64,000 nt of DNA from positions 930,001 to 994,000 of the forward strand of contig NZ_AP025506.1 of assembly GCF_024347595.1 (NCBI RefSeq). The letters run 5' to 3'. Position numbers and translations under genes: made by a program. The notes beneath the pieces are model-generated. The model had not been told where the DNA came from and made no database searches. It saw only the letters and a list, made by a program, of their open reading frames with translations. Source of the DNA: Vibrio pomeroyi. GTDB taxonomy: Bacteria > Pseudomonadota > Gammaproteobacteria > Enterobacterales > Vibrionaceae. Below, one piece after another: positions 1 to 9,458 of this stretch (its first letter is position 1; every line of letters begins with the position of its first letter).

Positions 1-290
1 ACTAATAAGCCTGCAACAAATGCTACTGAGGCTGCCATTGCCATTGCTCGCCTAGCAAAAGTAGGCCTTACTACTTTGCTTTCTTCGCTTGAGGTCTGAT
101 TGAACAGAATACGATCAGCAAGATCGTCTGGCACATCCACATTCATCGCAGAGTGGATCTGTTTATCAAGCGCTAGTACATCGTCTAAGAAGTTACTATT
201 GGCTTCGCTATTCGCGGTCGCATCAACAATATCTTGTGTACGTTGTTTAGGTTCCGACAATACACGACGACGAAATTCCAAATCATCCAT
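1..290 (-). CDS. DUF3379-type anti-sigma factor, N-terminal part (cut by window edge)
   Basis: I read this frame by hand from the ATG at 290 to the left edge; about 96 codons are present with no stop. The N-terminus is short, acidic and soluble (MDDLEFRRRVLSEP...). A hydrophobic Ala/Val-rich run begins near residue 80 and is cut by the window, as expected for a membrane-anchored anti-sigma protein. Its ATG lies inside the last codons of the upstream sigma gene (ATGGATGA overlap), so the two are translationally coupled. Family knowledge: DUF3379 proteins in vibrios are encoded directly after an ECF sigma factor and are presumed to hold it at the inner membrane. The anti-sigma role is inferred from this arrangement and the soluble-then-membrane layout; the C-terminal domain is not visible. 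Confidence 0.75.
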   Translation of the reverse strand, partial: MDDLEFRRRVLSEPKQRTQDIVDATANSEANSNFLDDVLALDKQIHSAMNVDVPDDLADRILFNQTSSEESKVVRPTFARRAMAMAASVAFVAGLL

Positions 291-846
291 TATGTTGCCC
301 CCTCTCTGCCTCTTCTGTATCCAGCATCTCTTTCAATTGATTTCGAGCTCTGAATAAACGTGTCATCACCGTGTTTTTGTTGAGTTCGAGAATATCGGCA
401 ATCTCATCACCACTAAAACCACCAATCACTTGCAAGAAGAGAGGTTCACGGTAATCAATTTCAAGTTTCATGATCTGGGCTTGCAACCACTGATGCTGAT
501 GGTGCGGGTCATCACTGACACTAGCATCGTTACCGTGATCGTCTATATCAACCAGATCAAACTGTTTGCGTTCAAAACGTCGAGCGTTCTCGCGCCTCAA
601 GATGGTAATCAGCCAAGATTTAGCGGCTTTTTCATCTTGAAGGCTATCAAGTGACTTCCATGCACGAAGGCAAGTTTCTTGAACTAAGTCTTCGGCAATG
701 CTTTTGTCTTTGCATAACCAATAGGCGTAGCGAAAGAGGTCACGATGATAGGCACGCACGAGTGCTTCGTATTTTCTTTGTTTGTCCATATCAGAGTTGA
801 CCGGACGCTTGGCTGTTTTCTTTCCAAACATTTTTATTATTGACAC
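283..846 (-). CDS. ECF-type sigma-70 family RNA polymerase sigma factor
   Basis: A 187-residue protein. The region-2 fold is seen at YEALVRAYHRDLFRYAYWLC and the following EDLVQETCLRAWKS, the classic -10-binding helix of ECF sigma factors. Region 4 (helix-turn-helix for -35 recognition) is near the C-terminus: FSGDEIADILELNKNTVMTR. I chose the GTG at 846 because a GGAGG sits about five bases upstream. An in-frame ATG at 858 would contain that ribosome site, and ATGs at 831 and 789 have no good one. The 3' end overlaps the anti-sigma ATG by eight bases, so the pair forms one regulatory operon. The signal sensed cannot be told from sequence. No clear autoregulatory promoter was recognised in the region upstream. 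Confidence 0.88.
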   Translation of the reverse strand: MSIIKMFGKKTAKRPVNSDMDKQRKYEALVRAYHRDLFRYAYWLCKDKSIAEDLVQETCLRAWKSLDSLQDEKAAKSWLITILRRENARRFERKQFDLVDIDDHGNDASVSDDPHHQHQWLQAQIMKLEIDYREPLFLQVIGGFSGDEIADILELNKNTVMTRLFRARNQLKEMLDTEEAERGQHNG

Positions 847-998
847 ACGAGCCTCCATAATTGCTCTGCGTATAGCTGTCCTCTATACGTTGTGCTTCGT
901 TTTTATATTCTGTTTCGTTTTTAGAGCTAACGATCGGCAGGAAATCGTAAAATCACATTAAAATTGATCTACTTCAAAATCTAAGGCCTCGAACCCGT

Positions 999-1174
999 TA
1001 TAGTACACCTTGTCGTCTAGTTAGTCATTCGTGGCTAGCATGTTGAGCAAGACGACACTTCCTTTTGAAGGCTGACTTTACTTTCTCCTAATCAGGAAAC
1101 TGATTATTTCAATTGGCGTCAAGTTAATTGCTTTATACACATTCCGACCACACAGCTTTGTGTGGTTTTTTTTT
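999..1174 (+). ncRNA. Candidate small RNA between the sigma gene and fadI
   Basis: A -10-like TATAGT (999-1004) is followed seven bases later by the base of a stem: TGTCGTC at 1011-1017 pairs with GACGACA at 1051-1057. At the 3' end a textbook intrinsic terminator, ACCACACA-GCTT-TGTGTGGT followed by a run of nine T, ends at 1174. No rightward gene lies upstream that the terminator could serve; the upstream gene is leftward and starts at 846. I found no convincing ORF in the interval. The -35 is weak (TTCAAA, 974-979, 19-base spacer). A transcript of about 165 nt starting near 1011 is inferred. Which known Vibrio sRNA it may be, if any, I cannot tell. Confidence 0.6.
1147..1174 (+). terminator. 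Intrinsic terminator of the candidate sRNA
   Basis: Perfect 8-bp stem ACCACACA/TGTGTGGT with tetraloop GCTT followed by nine consecutive T. It is orphan with respect to any rightward coding sequence. Confidence 0.85.
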
Positions 1175-1329
1175 GCCTCAAGAAAACCAATCCCTACAAA
1201 GCGATAACAGTATTTGCTTACAATAGTTTAGTCTCTTACGACAACCTTACCCCCAAAAAGGTTCGCCTGAATGTGCAGTTATATTTTCAAACAGTGAGAT
1301 ACTCGTATCACGTTTATTTAAACGCTCGT

Positions 1330-1357
1330 TTGATTTAATTAACAACTTCTTTACAAT
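1330..1357 (+). promoter_or_regulatory. Likely sigma-70 promoter of fadIJ
   Basis: TTGATT (1330-1335) and TACAAT (1352-1357) with a 16-base spacer. The start site would fall near 1364, inside the FadR-like operator, and gives a leader of about 30 nt before the fadI ATG. Confidence 0.6.
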
Positions 1358-1359
1358 GC

Positions 1360-1376
1360 TTCAGGTCAGACCTCTT
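1360..1376. promoter_or_regulatory. FadR-like operator at the fadIJ start site
   Basis: TTCAGGTCAGACCTCTT contains a perfect 11-base dyad (AGGTC-A-GACCT, 1363-1373) that matches 8 of 10 defined positions of the E. coli FadR core TGGTCnGACCA. It overlaps the predicted transcription start. In gamma-proteobacteria FadR represses fad genes from such positions and is released by long-chain acyl-CoA. The assignment is inference from motif plus location. Confidence 0.65.
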
Positions 1377-1393
1377 AACTTTAAGGAGAAACC

Positions 1394-2701
1394 ATGGGCA
1401 AACAGGAAGTCAAAACGCGTTCTGGAGAACGTGTTGCCGTTGTCGCTGGATTACGAACCCCATTCGCTCGTCAGAGCACAGAATTTAGTCAAGTGCCTGC
1501 GGTCGACTTAGGCAAAATGGTTGTGAGCGAAATGCTTGCAAGAACTGATGTCGATCCTGCGCTTATTGAACAAGTCGTCTTCGGCCAAGTTGTTCAGATG
1601 CCAGAAGCACCAAACATCGCGCGTGAAATCGTGTTGGGCACAGGCATGGACATCAATACCGATGCCTACAGTGTGACCCGAGCGTGTGCGACCAGTTTCC
1701 AAGCGGCAGTCAACGTTACTGAAAGCATTATGGCGGGCACGATTGATGTCGGCATTGCAGGTGGTGCGGATTCGTCTTCAGTATTGCCAATCGGTGTTTC
1801 GAAAAAGTTAGCGGCAAATTTATTAGCGCTGAGTAAAACCAAGACCATGGGGCAAAAGCTGAAGATTCTTAAAACCCTTTCAGTGAAAGACCTTATGCCA
1901 GTACCGCCAGCTGTTGCTGAATACTCGACTGGTTTATCCATGGGTCAAACCGCTGAACAGATGGCGAAGACGCACGGTATTACGCGCGAAGCTCAAGATG
2001 CACTTGCCCACCGTTCTCACTCTTTGGCTTCTCAAGCATGGAAAGAAGGCAAGATTAAAGACGAAGTGATGACTGCATTCCCAGCGCCTTACAAAAAGTA
2101 TCTAGCGGAAGACAACAACATTCGTCACGACTCAACGGTTGAAGGTTACGCGAAGCTGCGTCCTGCATTCGACAGAAAATACGGTAGTGTAACGGCAGCC
2201 AATGCAACGCCTCTGACTGATGGCGGCGCTGCGGTTATGTTGATGCGCGAAGGTAAAGCGAAAGAGCTAGGCTTAGAAGTGCTTGGTTATATTCGTGGCT
2301 ATGCGTTCTCAGCAATCGGTGTTGAAACAGATATGCTGATGGGGCCGACTTACGCGACTTCGCAAGTATTGAAGAACACTGGCCTAGAGCTGTCAGATTT
2401 GACGCTGATCGAGATGCACGAAGCATTCGCTGCACAAGTGCTGGCGAATGTGAAAATGTTTGCAAGTGACGAGTTTGCTCAGAAAAATCTTGGCCGCGAT
2501 AAAGCGATCGGTGAGATTGATATGGAGAAGTTCAACGTACTGGGCAGCTCTATTGCTTACGGACACCCATTTGCTGCGACTGGTGCGCGCATGATGACTC
2601 AAACATTACGTGAACTGAAACGTCGCGGTGGCGGCTTGGCACTGAACACAGCTTGTGCTGCTGGTGGTTTAGGTGCAGCAATGATCTTGGAGGTAGAATA
2701 A
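1394..2701 (+). CDS. fadI: 3-ketoacyl-CoA thiolase FadI (acetyl-CoA C-acyltransferase)
   Basis: A 435-residue thiolase catalysing the last step of beta-oxidation: 3-ketoacyl-CoA plus CoA gives acetyl-CoA and a shortened acyl-CoA. Catalytic residues are visible: the nucleophilic Cys98 in VTRACATSF, His391 in [12 protein letters not shown], and the acid/base Cys421 in [10 protein letters not shown]. Length equals E. coli FadI, the subunit of the FadIJ complex, rather than the shorter FadA. The ATG at 1394 has AAGGAG at a normal distance. The stop overlaps the fadJ start (TAATG), so FadI and FadJ should be made in balanced amounts. It is cytoplasmic and likely controlled by the FadR-like site at its promoter. 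Confidence 0.96.
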   Translation: MGKQEVKTRSGERVAVVAGLRTPFARQSTEFSQVPAVDLGKMVVSEMLARTDVDPALIEQVVFGQVVQMPEAPNIAREIVLGTGMDINTDAYSVTRACATSFQAAVNVTESIMAGTIDVGIAGGADSSSVLPIGVSKKLAANLLALSKTKTMGQKLKILKTLSVKDLMPVPPAVAEYSTGLSMGQTAEQMAKTHGITREAQDALAHRSHSLASQAWKEGKIKDEVMTAFPAPYKKYLAEDNNIRHDSTVEGYAKLRPAFDRKYGSVTAANATPLTDGGAAVMLMREGKAKELGLEVLGYIRGYAFSAIGVETDMLMGPTYATSQVLKNTGLELSDLTLIEMHEAFAAQVLANVKMFASDEFAQKNLGRDKAIGEIDMEKFNVLGSSIAYGHPFAATGARMMTQTLRELKRRGGGLALNTACAAGGLGAAMILEVE

Positions 2702-4917
2702 TGTCTACGACTCTTGATGCAACAACAGAAAAAGAAACAGTCGCTCAACCAGATTCAACGTCTGCGACTGAATCAACCAAAAAGAAAGCAACCGCATTCT
2801 CTCTTAATATCGATGACCAAGACATTGCTTGGCTAGCGATCGATGTACCGGGCGAGAAAATGAATACGCTACAAGCCGCCTTTGCTGAAGAGATGAAAGC
2901 GATCTTTGAGCAGTTAAAAGAGAAGCAAAGCCGCGTTAAAGGCCTAATCGTTCATTCTCTTAAGCCTGATAACTTTATCGCTGGTGCTGATGTGCGAATG
3001 CTGGATGCGTGTAAAACCGCTGATGAAGCGCAGTCTCTAGCTCGTCAAGGTCAGGAAATGTTCCAAGCGCTGTCTGATCTCCCTTACCCAGTCGTCGCAG
3101 CAATTCACGGCCCATGCCTTGGTGGCGGCTTAGAGCTCGCACTAGCATGTGACTACCGTGTATGTACCGATTCCGATAAGACACGTCTTGGTCTGCCAGA
3201 AGTACAATTAGGCTTACTACCAGGTTCTGGTGGTACGCAGCGTCTGCCTCGTTTGATTGGCTTGCTACCATCGCTCGATCTGATTCTCACCGGTAAACAG
3301 CTTCGTGCTAAGAAAGCGAAATCGCTTGGTGTTGTGGATGCTTGTGTCCCTGATACTATTTTGCTTGAAGTGGCGAAAAGCTTCGTTGAAAAGAATACGG
3401 GCAGCAAAAAAGGTAAACGTCTAGCGTCTAAAAGCCAAGCTTCAACCAAAGAGAAACTGATTTCGCGTAATGGCCTTGGCCGTAAAGTGATTTTTGAACA
3501 AGCGTCGAAGAAGACCAATCAGAAAACACGTGGCAACTACCCAGCGGCAGACGCGATTCTTGATGTGATTCGTTATGGTCTAGAGAACGGCTTTGAAAAA
3601 GGCCTTCAATATGAAGCGAAGCGTTTCTCTGAGTTAGTAATGACTTCTGAATCAAAAGCCCTTCGTTCAATCTTCTTTGCAACCACTGAAATGAAGAAAG
3701 AACACGGTGCAGATGCAGAACCGAAAGCGGTTAAGCGTGTTGGCGTTTTAGGCGGCGGTCTTATGGGGGCAGGTATCAGCCATGTCAGCGTAGCTAAAGC
3801 AAAAGTACCAGTCCGTATTAAAGACGTATCAAATGAAGGTGTGCTGAACGCACTTAACTACAACTACAAGTTGTTCGATAAGCAGCGTAAGCGTCGTATT
3901 CTGAGCCGTGCTGACCTTGAAAGTAAGATGCTTCAGCTTTCTGGTGGTATCGACTTTACGAGTTTTAACCACACTGACGTAGTGATTGAAGCGGTGTTTG
4001 AAGACCTTGACCTTAAGCAGTCGATGGTTGCAGACATTGAAGAAAATGCTAAGCCAGAGACGATCTTCGCGACGAATACATCTTCGCTACCAATCCATAA
4101 GATTGCGGAGAAGGCGAAGCGACCAGAAAATGTGGTCGGTCTTCACTACTTCAGCCCTGCTGAGAAAATGCCGCTGGTTGAAGTTATTCCTCATGAGACA
4201 ACCTCAGAAGAGACTATCTCGACTGTAGTGGCATTAGCGAAGAAACAAGGCAAAACACCGATTGTTGTTAAAGATACTGCCGGTTTCTATGTGAACCGTA
4301 TTCTTGCTCCGTACATGAATGAAGCGGCACATCTGCTATTGGCAAATGAGCCGATTGAAAAGCTCGACAGCACGTTATTGGACTTCGGTTTCCCTGTTGG
4401 CCCAATTACCTTGTTAGATGAGGTGGGTGTAGATATCGGAGCTAAGATCATCCCGATTCTGGTTAATGAATTAGGCGATCGTTTCCAAGGTCCTGATGTG
4501 TTCGACATTCTTCTGAACGACAACCGTAAAGGCCGCAAGAGTGGTAAGGGTTTCTATACCTACAAAGGTAAGAAGAAGGAAGTCGATAAGTCAGTTTACA
4601 AACTGCTTAAGCTACAACCTGAACCTAAGCTAAGTGATAACGACATCGCAATGCGTTGTGTGTTACCTATGCTCAATGAAGCGGTTCGTTGTCTAGACGA
4701 TGGTATTATCCGTAGCCCTCGTGATGGCGATATTGGTGCTATTTTCGGTATCGGTTTCCCTCCATTCTTAGGTGGTCCGTTCCGTTATATGGATCAAATC
4801 GGTATTAAGTCACTGGTTGAGATGATGAATGACTTCGCTAAGAAGTACGGCGATCGTTTTGCGCCATGTGATGGTCTACTGACACGAGCTGGCTTGGATG
4901 AGTCTTTCTACAAGTAA
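2701..4917 (+). CDS. fadJ: Multifunctional fatty acid oxidation subunit FadJ (enoyl-CoA hydratase / 3-hydroxyacyl-CoA dehydrogenase)
   Basis: A 738-residue fusion enzyme. The N-terminal crotonase domain shows [10 protein letters not shown], the oxyanion region [14 protein letters not shown] (near residue 141) and [20 protein letters not shown] (near 164). The C-terminal dehydrogenase begins with the NAD-binding [14 protein letters not shown] (near 347), followed by ATNTSSLPI and [17 protein letters not shown]. It hydrates enoyl-CoA and oxidises the 3-hydroxyacyl-CoA, passing 3-ketoacyl-CoA to FadI. I start it at the ATG at 2701, which shares one base with the fadI stop and has GGAGG upstream; the open frame extends 16 codons further but inside fadI. 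A long Lys-rich linker (residues about 235-275) joins the two halves. A strong terminator follows. Confidence 0.96.
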   Translation: MSTTLDATTEKETVAQPDSTSATESTKKKATAFSLNIDDQDIAWLAIDVPGEKMNTLQAAFAEEMKAIFEQLKEKQSRVKGLIVHSLKPDNFIAGADVRMLDACKTADEAQSLARQGQEMFQALSDLPYPVVAAIHGPCLGGGLELALACDYRVCTDSDKTRLGLPEVQLGLLPGSGGTQRLPRLIGLLPSLDLILTGKQLRAKKAKSLGVVDACVPDTILLEVAKSFVEKNTGSKKGKRLASKSQASTKEKLISRNGLGRKVIFEQASKKTNQKTRGNYPAADAILDVIRYGLENGFEKGLQYEAKRFSELVMTSESKALRSIFFATTEMKKEHGADAEPKAVKRVGVLGGGLMGAGISHVSVAKAKVPVRIKDVSNEGVLNALNYNYKLFDKQRKRRILSRADLESKMLQLSGGIDFTSFNHTDVVIEAVFEDLDLKQSMVADIEENAKPETIFATNTSSLPIHKIAEKAKRPENVVGLHYFSPAEKMPLVEVIPHETTSEETISTVVALAKKQGKTPIVVKDTAGFYVNRILAPYMNEAAHLLLANEPIEKLDSTLLDFGFPVGPITLLDEVGVDIGAKIIPILVNELGDRFQGPDVFDILLNDNRKGRKSGKGFYTYKGKKKEVDKSVYKLLKLQPEPKLSDNDIAMRCVLPMLNEAVRCLDDGIIRSPRDGDIGAIFGIGFPPFLGGPFRYMDQIGIKSLVEMMNDFAKKYGDRFAPCDGLLTRAGLDESFYK

Positions 4918-4938
4918 CTCTCTAGTTCGCTAATTATT

Positions 4939-4970
4939 AAGCCCGTATCAAGCCATTGATGCGGGCTTTT
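4939..4970 (+). terminator. Terminator of fadIJ
   Basis: Twelve-base stem AAGCCCGTATCA / TGATGCGGGCTT (one G-T pair) followed by a short T run. Confidence 0.85.
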
Positions 4971-4984
4971 CTGTTTAATGGGCG

Positions 4985-5150
4985 AGTGAAAGGAATGAGA
5001 TTCCCAACTCGGTCGTTCCTCTCTCTCTCGGTAATGACGGTCGAAAGTAAGCTATTGCGTTGATAAGAACGGCGGTCAAACACATCTCAATCAAAACTAC
5101 CGTCATCTCCTAAAGCGACGAAGGAGCGCAATAGGAGATCTGCTTTTATG
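4985..5150. repeat. Possible degenerate palindromic intergenic element
   Basis: Between two convergent genes. ATGACGGT (near 5034) is exactly complementary to ACCGTCAT (near 5099), and flanking CGTTCCT and AGGAGCG also pair with one G-T. A pyrimidine-rich CTCTCTCTC run lies within. No ORF with a credible start was seen. It resembles the imperfect palindromic repeats scattered between genes in Splendidus-clade genomes, but I see only one copy here, so the repeat call is tentative. Confidence 0.35.
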
Positions 5151-5160
5151 TTCGACCAAT

Positions 5161-5193
5161 AAAAAAGGTTGATGCTTTCACATCAACCTTTGA
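5161..5193 (-). terminator. Terminator of the M16 peptidase gene
   Basis: Read leftward, AAGGTTGATG pairs with CATCAACCTT around a short loop and is followed by a T run. It lies about 20 bases beyond the stop codon. Confidence 0.8.
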
Positions 5194-5210
5194 TTTCTAA
5201 AACACCCTTA

Positions 5211-7988
5211 TCAACCAAGCTCAGTATCTTTCGGGCGCAACTGGAACTCGTCAATAGAGCCTATTTCCACACCCGCCGACAGCTTATCTTCTTCCTGATG
5301 CGCATTACCGTGCGCGTGCATAATCAGACGGTTGGCCGTGCGTGGTTTCAGTTGGCTAACCACAAAACGCATCATGTCAGAGCGAGTGAGCCCCTTGAGC
5401 TCTTCAAGCACACGCTCTCTCTGGTTGAACTCCACATCCTTATTGCCAATCGCAACCCATAAGCGCTGAGCACGACCTCGCAAAGTCGTATCGGGAGTTG
5501 AAATCTGATTCCAGAGACCACGTTTACTGCTGTGCCATTGATAATCGTTAAGCTCCAATAACACCATGTAAAAGGCATTAAGGAACTCATCTATAGAGGC
5601 TAACAAGTCTGCCGGAGCTGCATTGGGAGACTGCACGTACAACACAATACCTGGGTGTCGGTTGAGTGGCATGTTGCCAGTGCCGACCATGTAGCCCAGT
5701 TGTTGTTTAGTACGAATCTCATGGAAGAAAGTGGCCGACATTAAGTGGTTAGCGAGTGAGTACAGCGCGATATTTTGAGGTGAAATATCAGGACATTGGT
5801 AATAAACCACGATCGCCGAATCATCTTGATTACAGACGACTTCACGTTGGAAGCTGCCGTTTTCACCCAGCATAATTAACGGTCGCAGTGACTCTTCATA
5901 AGCTTGGTCTTGAACACGTAGGGCATCTTTTAGTGTTTCTGCCATCTTATGTGCAGCGGCTTTTTTCCAGTCGCCATACACCAACATTTCAACATGAAGT
6001 TCAGCCAAAATAGATTGAACGAATGAAGATAACTCATCGACTTCAATCGTCTCTAGCGCTTCAATCAACACCGCATAAGGAGGGTTGTTGGGCTGTAAGA
6101 TGCCTGTCATTGCATTAAACAGTTGCGAAATAGGACGATCTTGCGACGCGTTATTCCAGTTTCTTAGCAATTGATGCTTAATTGTTTCGAAGCGTGTTGG
6201 ACTAAAGTCGCGTGCTTGAAAGCGTTCAAGGATCATATTGAGCAATTGTGGCTGCTTTTCGCTGAATCCAGACAGAGTCAGTGTGACACCACCTTGGTGG
6301 GTATACATGTTGTAACCCATACCTGCAATTTCAGCCTGATACGTATCTTTCTCCAGAGAATCTAAGAACATCTCTACACATAAGCGTGTTTTGACGATGT
6401 TCCTAGGGCTAGCGACCGAGTGCGGGCTATCAATAGCGATATACACCACACCTTTCGGAACTCGAAATTGATGGTCTTGCAGGTGCCACAGCTTAAAGCC
6501 GTCCAACTCTTCTAACAGTTGTGGATGTTTAGCGTCGCCTTCGAGTTCTGCCGGATCTAAGTCATAGCAAATAAACGGGTTTTTGCTTGGAAGCTCAAAC
6601 TGCCAACCGGGATTGATGCACATAAAGCATTGGGTTTGCTCTGAGCTAAAAGGTGTCACAGAGTAGGGCGTAAAGTACCATTTCGCTTCTCTGTCATACT
6701 CGAAACCTTGGGCAACAATGGTCGCGCGCATATTGTCGACGGTTAAGTAGGGAAGCAAAGAGCGTTGTAATTCGTCATCGAAATGCGACATCTTATAATC
6801 GCCATACACTACGTCTTGTTCTTGGTAGTGCTGCATGTTGATCACCAGATGACTCACGACATCAAGTGGTCTTGCTGGTTCTTGAAAGCGGAAAGCTGAC
6901 TCTAAAACGGCGCGCTTTTCTAGATAGCGCCACTCCTCAATACCTTGTTGTTCAATCAACTTGATGTACTGAAATACTGCCTGGATGATGTTATCGGTTT
7001 TGGTTAAACCTTCGATGGTCAATGAGCAACTGACTGTGAAATCACGATAGTTGCTGCCGCTTGCGCCGCCACCTGCTGAGAGAGAAGTAATCCAACCTTT
7101 CTCTTTCAACTGCATCATCAAACTGCCTTCACCTTCATAACCTAAAAGGTGTGCAAAGAACGACAGTGGCTTAACGCCGTAGTGCTCGTCCATGCTTGGC
7201 ATAGGGAAGGTTAAGATGAGTTTACGTACTTCTTTTATCGGCTCAACGTGCACTTGAACGCCAGTGCTTAATTCGCCAACAATCGGTACTTCAACCTTTT
7301 TTCCTTGCAGGTTGTGATTGGTAATCGAGCTAAAGCGATCCTCAACCCAGCCTTGCATTTCATCTAAGGATTGATTGCCAGACAGCGTCAGCGTCATCAG
7401 GTCTGCAGAATATTGTTGCTGGTGGAACGATAGGATCTCTTGTCGAATCGTCTCGCCATTTCTGTCGCCCAACGTATCGATATTACCGACAGAAAACTTC
7501 GAGAATGGGTGATTGTGGTTCACCAGTTCTTTGGTAACTTGGTACAAGCGTCGCGAATCGTCGTTGAGTTTCATCTTATATTCTGAATCAACGGCTTGGC
7601 GTTCTTTATCTAATGCTTCTTCGTTGAACAGGGGAGCAGTGAAAAATTGGCTGAAGCGATCGAGTGCGGTTTCAAACGCATTCAATTCAACATCAAAAAA
7701 GAAGCAGGTGTGCTCTGTTCCCGTCCAAGCATTGTTACTACCACCATGTTGGCTGATAAAACTTTGGAACTCTCCGACCTTTGGATACTTTTCAGTTCCC
7801 AAAAATAGCATATGCTCTAAGTAGTGAGCTAAACCCTCTCGGTCTGTAGGGTCATCAAAGTGCCCCACATTAACGGCTAATGCGGCTGCTGCTTTTTGAG
7901 CATTTTGGTCCTGAACTAACAGTACGCGTAACCCGTTATTTAAGGTTATGTAACGGTATTGATGTTCATCATTTGGGCTTAAGTGCAC
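5211..7988 (-). CDS. Insulinase-family (M16) zinc metallopeptidase, pitrilysin-like
   Basis: A 925-residue protein of the pitrilysin/insulysin type. The inverted zinc motif HxxEH is present as H55-Y-L-E58-H59, with E136 exactly 77 residues after H59, the spacing of the third zinc ligand in E. coli pitrilysin. The four-domain length matches that family (about 960). There is no signal peptide, so the enzyme is predicted to be cytoplasmic, unlike periplasmic E. coli PtrA. The start codon is GTG at 7988 with GGAG eight bases upstream. It probably degrades small proteins and peptides. It is transcribed away from sixA with a 305-base gap, and its terminator lies between it and fadJ. Confidence 0.9.
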   Translation of the reverse strand: MHLSPNDEHQYRYITLNNGLRVLLVQDQNAQKAAAALAVNVGHFDDPTDREGLAHYLEHMLFLGTEKYPKVGEFQSFISQHGGSNNAWTGTEHTCFFFDVELNAFETALDRFSQFFTAPLFNEEALDKERQAVDSEYKMKLNDDSRRLYQVTKELVNHNHPFSKFSVGNIDTLGDRNGETIRQEILSFHQQQYSADLMTLTLSGNQSLDEMQGWVEDRFSSITNHNLQGKKVEVPIVGELSTGVQVHVEPIKEVRKLILTFPMPSMDEHYGVKPLSFFAHLLGYEGEGSLMMQLKEKGWITSLSAGGGASGSNYRDFTVSCSLTIEGLTKTDNIIQAVFQYIKLIEQQGIEEWRYLEKRAVLESAFRFQEPARPLDVVSHLVINMQHYQEQDVVYGDYKMSHFDDELQRSLLPYLTVDNMRATIVAQGFEYDREAKWYFTPYSVTPFSSEQTQCFMCINPGWQFELPSKNPFICYDLDPAELEGDAKHPQLLEELDGFKLWHLQDHQFRVPKGVVYIAIDSPHSVASPRNIVKTRLCVEMFLDSLEKDTYQAEIAGMGYNMYTHQGGVTLTLSGFSEKQPQLLNMILERFQARDFSPTRFETIKHQLLRNWNNASQDRPISQLFNAMTGILQPNNPPYAVLIEALETIEVDELSSFVQSILAELHVEMLVYGDWKKAAAHKMAETLKDALRVQDQAYEESLRPLIMLGENGSFQREVVCNQDDSAIVVYYQCPDISPQNIALYSLANHLMSATFFHEIRTKQQLGYMVGTGNMPLNRHPGIVLYVQSPNAAPADLLASIDEFLNAFYMVLLELNDYQWHSSKRGLWNQISTPDTTLRGRAQRLWVAIGNKDVEFNQRERVLEELKGLTRSDMMRFVVSQLKPRTANRLIMHAHGNAHQEEDKLSAGVEIGSIDEFQLRPKDTELG

Positions 7989-8293
7989 AGGAGCATCTCC
8001 AGAGAAGGTGGTTTTTAAATTATGTACCCGATGATTCGGCGTGCAAACCTTGTAATCATATTTTGGGATATGAAGTGCTTTTTGGCGATTTCTAAATCAC
8101 TTTTATCGATTTTTATCAGTAATTTATTTTCTTTTAACAAGATTGTTAAGAAAGTCGAACTCTTTGGCAAGTGACTTGATATAATTATTTATATTGACTG
8201 CGGTTTCTCTGGATTGAGAGCCAAACCTAAGTAGCGTTTCGCTGATATATGGGATATATCGACTTTCGACATGTTACGAAGACAGGATTGAAC
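7989..8293. other. Divergent intergenic region, M16 peptidase / sixA
   Basis: About 305 bases, AT-rich from 8090 to 8200. Promoters in both directions must lie here, but several weak -10-like boxes prevent a choice. I saw no ORF with a ribosome site, no strong dyad and no terminator. Confidence 0.5.
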
Positions 8294-8758
8294 ATGAAAA
8301 TATTCATTATGCGCCACGGTGAAGCAGAACATTTTGCGGACTCGGATGCAGAACGAGCGTTGACCAAGCGCGGGAAAATGGCTTCTCTTGCAGTGGCACA
8401 AGCTGCAAATGAGCAGGGGATTAGTCAATTCGATAAAGTGCTGGTGAGCCCATATTTAAGGGCACAAGAAACGTGGTTAGAGATCTCTCAGGCGTTTTCT
8501 GGTACGAAAGTAGAAACCTGTGATGATATTACGCCTTATGGAATGTCCGACGATGTGTTTGATTTGACCTTGGCAATGGCTGAAGTAGAAAAACTAGAGA
8601 CCATTTTATTTGTTTCTCATTTACCTCTAGTGGGCTACCTAACAGCAGAGTTTGCAACTGGTATGGCTCCGCCGATGTTCCCAACGTCTGGCCTAGCCTG
8701 CATCGATTTTAACCTTGAAACACAAAAAGGTGAGTTGCTTTGGAACATCAATCCATAG
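8294..8758 (+). CDS. sixA: Phosphohistidine phosphatase SixA
   Basis: A 154-residue histidine phosphatase. The catalytic RHG triplet is at residues 7-9 (FIMRHGEAEHF). A second conserved histidine is in ILFVSHLPLVGYL. SixA removes phosphate from histidine of HPt or phosphocarrier proteins; in E. coli it acts on the nitrogen phosphotransferase system protein NPr and on ArcB. I start at the ATG at 8294 (upstream AGGA), because the 15 extra codons of the open frame have no ribosome site and would lengthen the protein past the family norm. It is a single-gene unit, closed by a strong hairpin shared with smrB. Confidence 0.92.
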   Translation: MKIFIMRHGEAEHFADSDAERALTKRGKMASLAVAQAANEQGISQFDKVLVSPYLRAQETWLEISQAFSGTKVETCDDITPYGMSDDVFDLTLAMAEVEKLETILFVSHLPLVGYLTAEFATGMAPPMFPTSGLACIDFNLETQKGELLWNINP

Positions 8759-8797
8759 TGAAGGTGAAGGCAACCTTTTAATTGGAAGACTAAAGTG

Positions 8798-8837
8798 AAA
8801 AGGGCATCTCAATGATTTGAGATGCCCTTTTTGTTTT
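8798..8837. terminator. Bidirectional terminator between sixA and smrB
   Basis: Stem AAAAGGGCATCTCAA / TTGAGATGCCCTTTTT with a three-base loop. It has T runs on both strands and so serves both convergent genes. Confidence 0.9.
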
Positions 8838-8865
8838 TGGTGATGGAGTGATTCGCAAACCAGCA

Positions 8866-9396
8866 TTACTTCTCAGGAATCGAGAGCAGTACCAACAACG
8901 CACCGTTACCGCCAAATTCTAATGGCGCTTGGTGAAAAGCCATCACGTCTGGGTGCTGTGCTAACCACAAAGGCACTTTCTGCTTAAGGATGTGTTTGCC
9001 AATGCCGTGTTGAACGCAGGCACACGCCACACCTTCTTTAATGCAGTGCGCGATCATCGCGCCAAGTTCGCGTTTGGCTTCTTGCTGAGTCATACCATGC
9101 ATGTCTAGATAGACATCTGGAACATAAACACCACGACGCAGGCGCTTCACCTCATATTTAGAGACATCATCACGCGCATAACGTGTTGGCCCGTCTTCGC
9201 TAAGGTGCGGAATGAACTCATCCGAGAAATAAAACTCGCTATCTCTCGCTTGTCTTGCCGTTCGAGTAATTTCTTTTTGCTTGGCATTTCTTTTTGGCTG
9301 CTGGACTATGGTATCCTGTTGCAACTTTTTAACGCCCTTTACTGCATCGTTGAATAGGGCGAAATCGTCATCGAAGTCGGTGTCTTTTTTGCTCAT
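8866..9396 (-). CDS. smrB: Ribosome-rescue endonuclease SmrB
   Basis: A 176-residue protein with a C-terminal Smr domain. The DxH signature appears as YLDMHGMTQQEA, followed by the HGIGKHIL loop and GGNGALLVLL near the C-terminus. The N-terminal region is charged and probably binds ribosomes. SmrB cuts mRNA between collided ribosomes so that rescue systems can act. The start is the ATG at 9396 (MSKKDTDFDDD); the open frame runs 20 codons further but that would reach the divergent prmB start. Only 62 bases separate the two divergent start codons, so both promoters are packed into this gap and the coding ends. Confidence 0.93.
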   Translation of the reverse strand: MSKKDTDFDDDFALFNDAVKGVKKLQQDTIVQQPKRNAKQKEITRTARQARDSEFYFSDEFIPHLSEDGPTRYARDDVSKYEVKRLRRGVYVPDVYLDMHGMTQQEAKRELGAMIAHCIKEGVACACVQHGIGKHILKQKVPLWLAQHPDVMAFHQAPLEFGGNGALLVLLSIPEK

Positions 9397-9458
9397 CAGG
9401 TTATGAATTCTAATTAGAAACGTAATTAGCAGTATTGTAGCGCTTTTCGGAGACAATT

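Noticed and set aside
5169..5462. Rightward 97-codon frame opposite the M16 gene end
   Set aside because: It overlaps the terminator and the C-terminus of a well-supported gene, and has no ribosome site.
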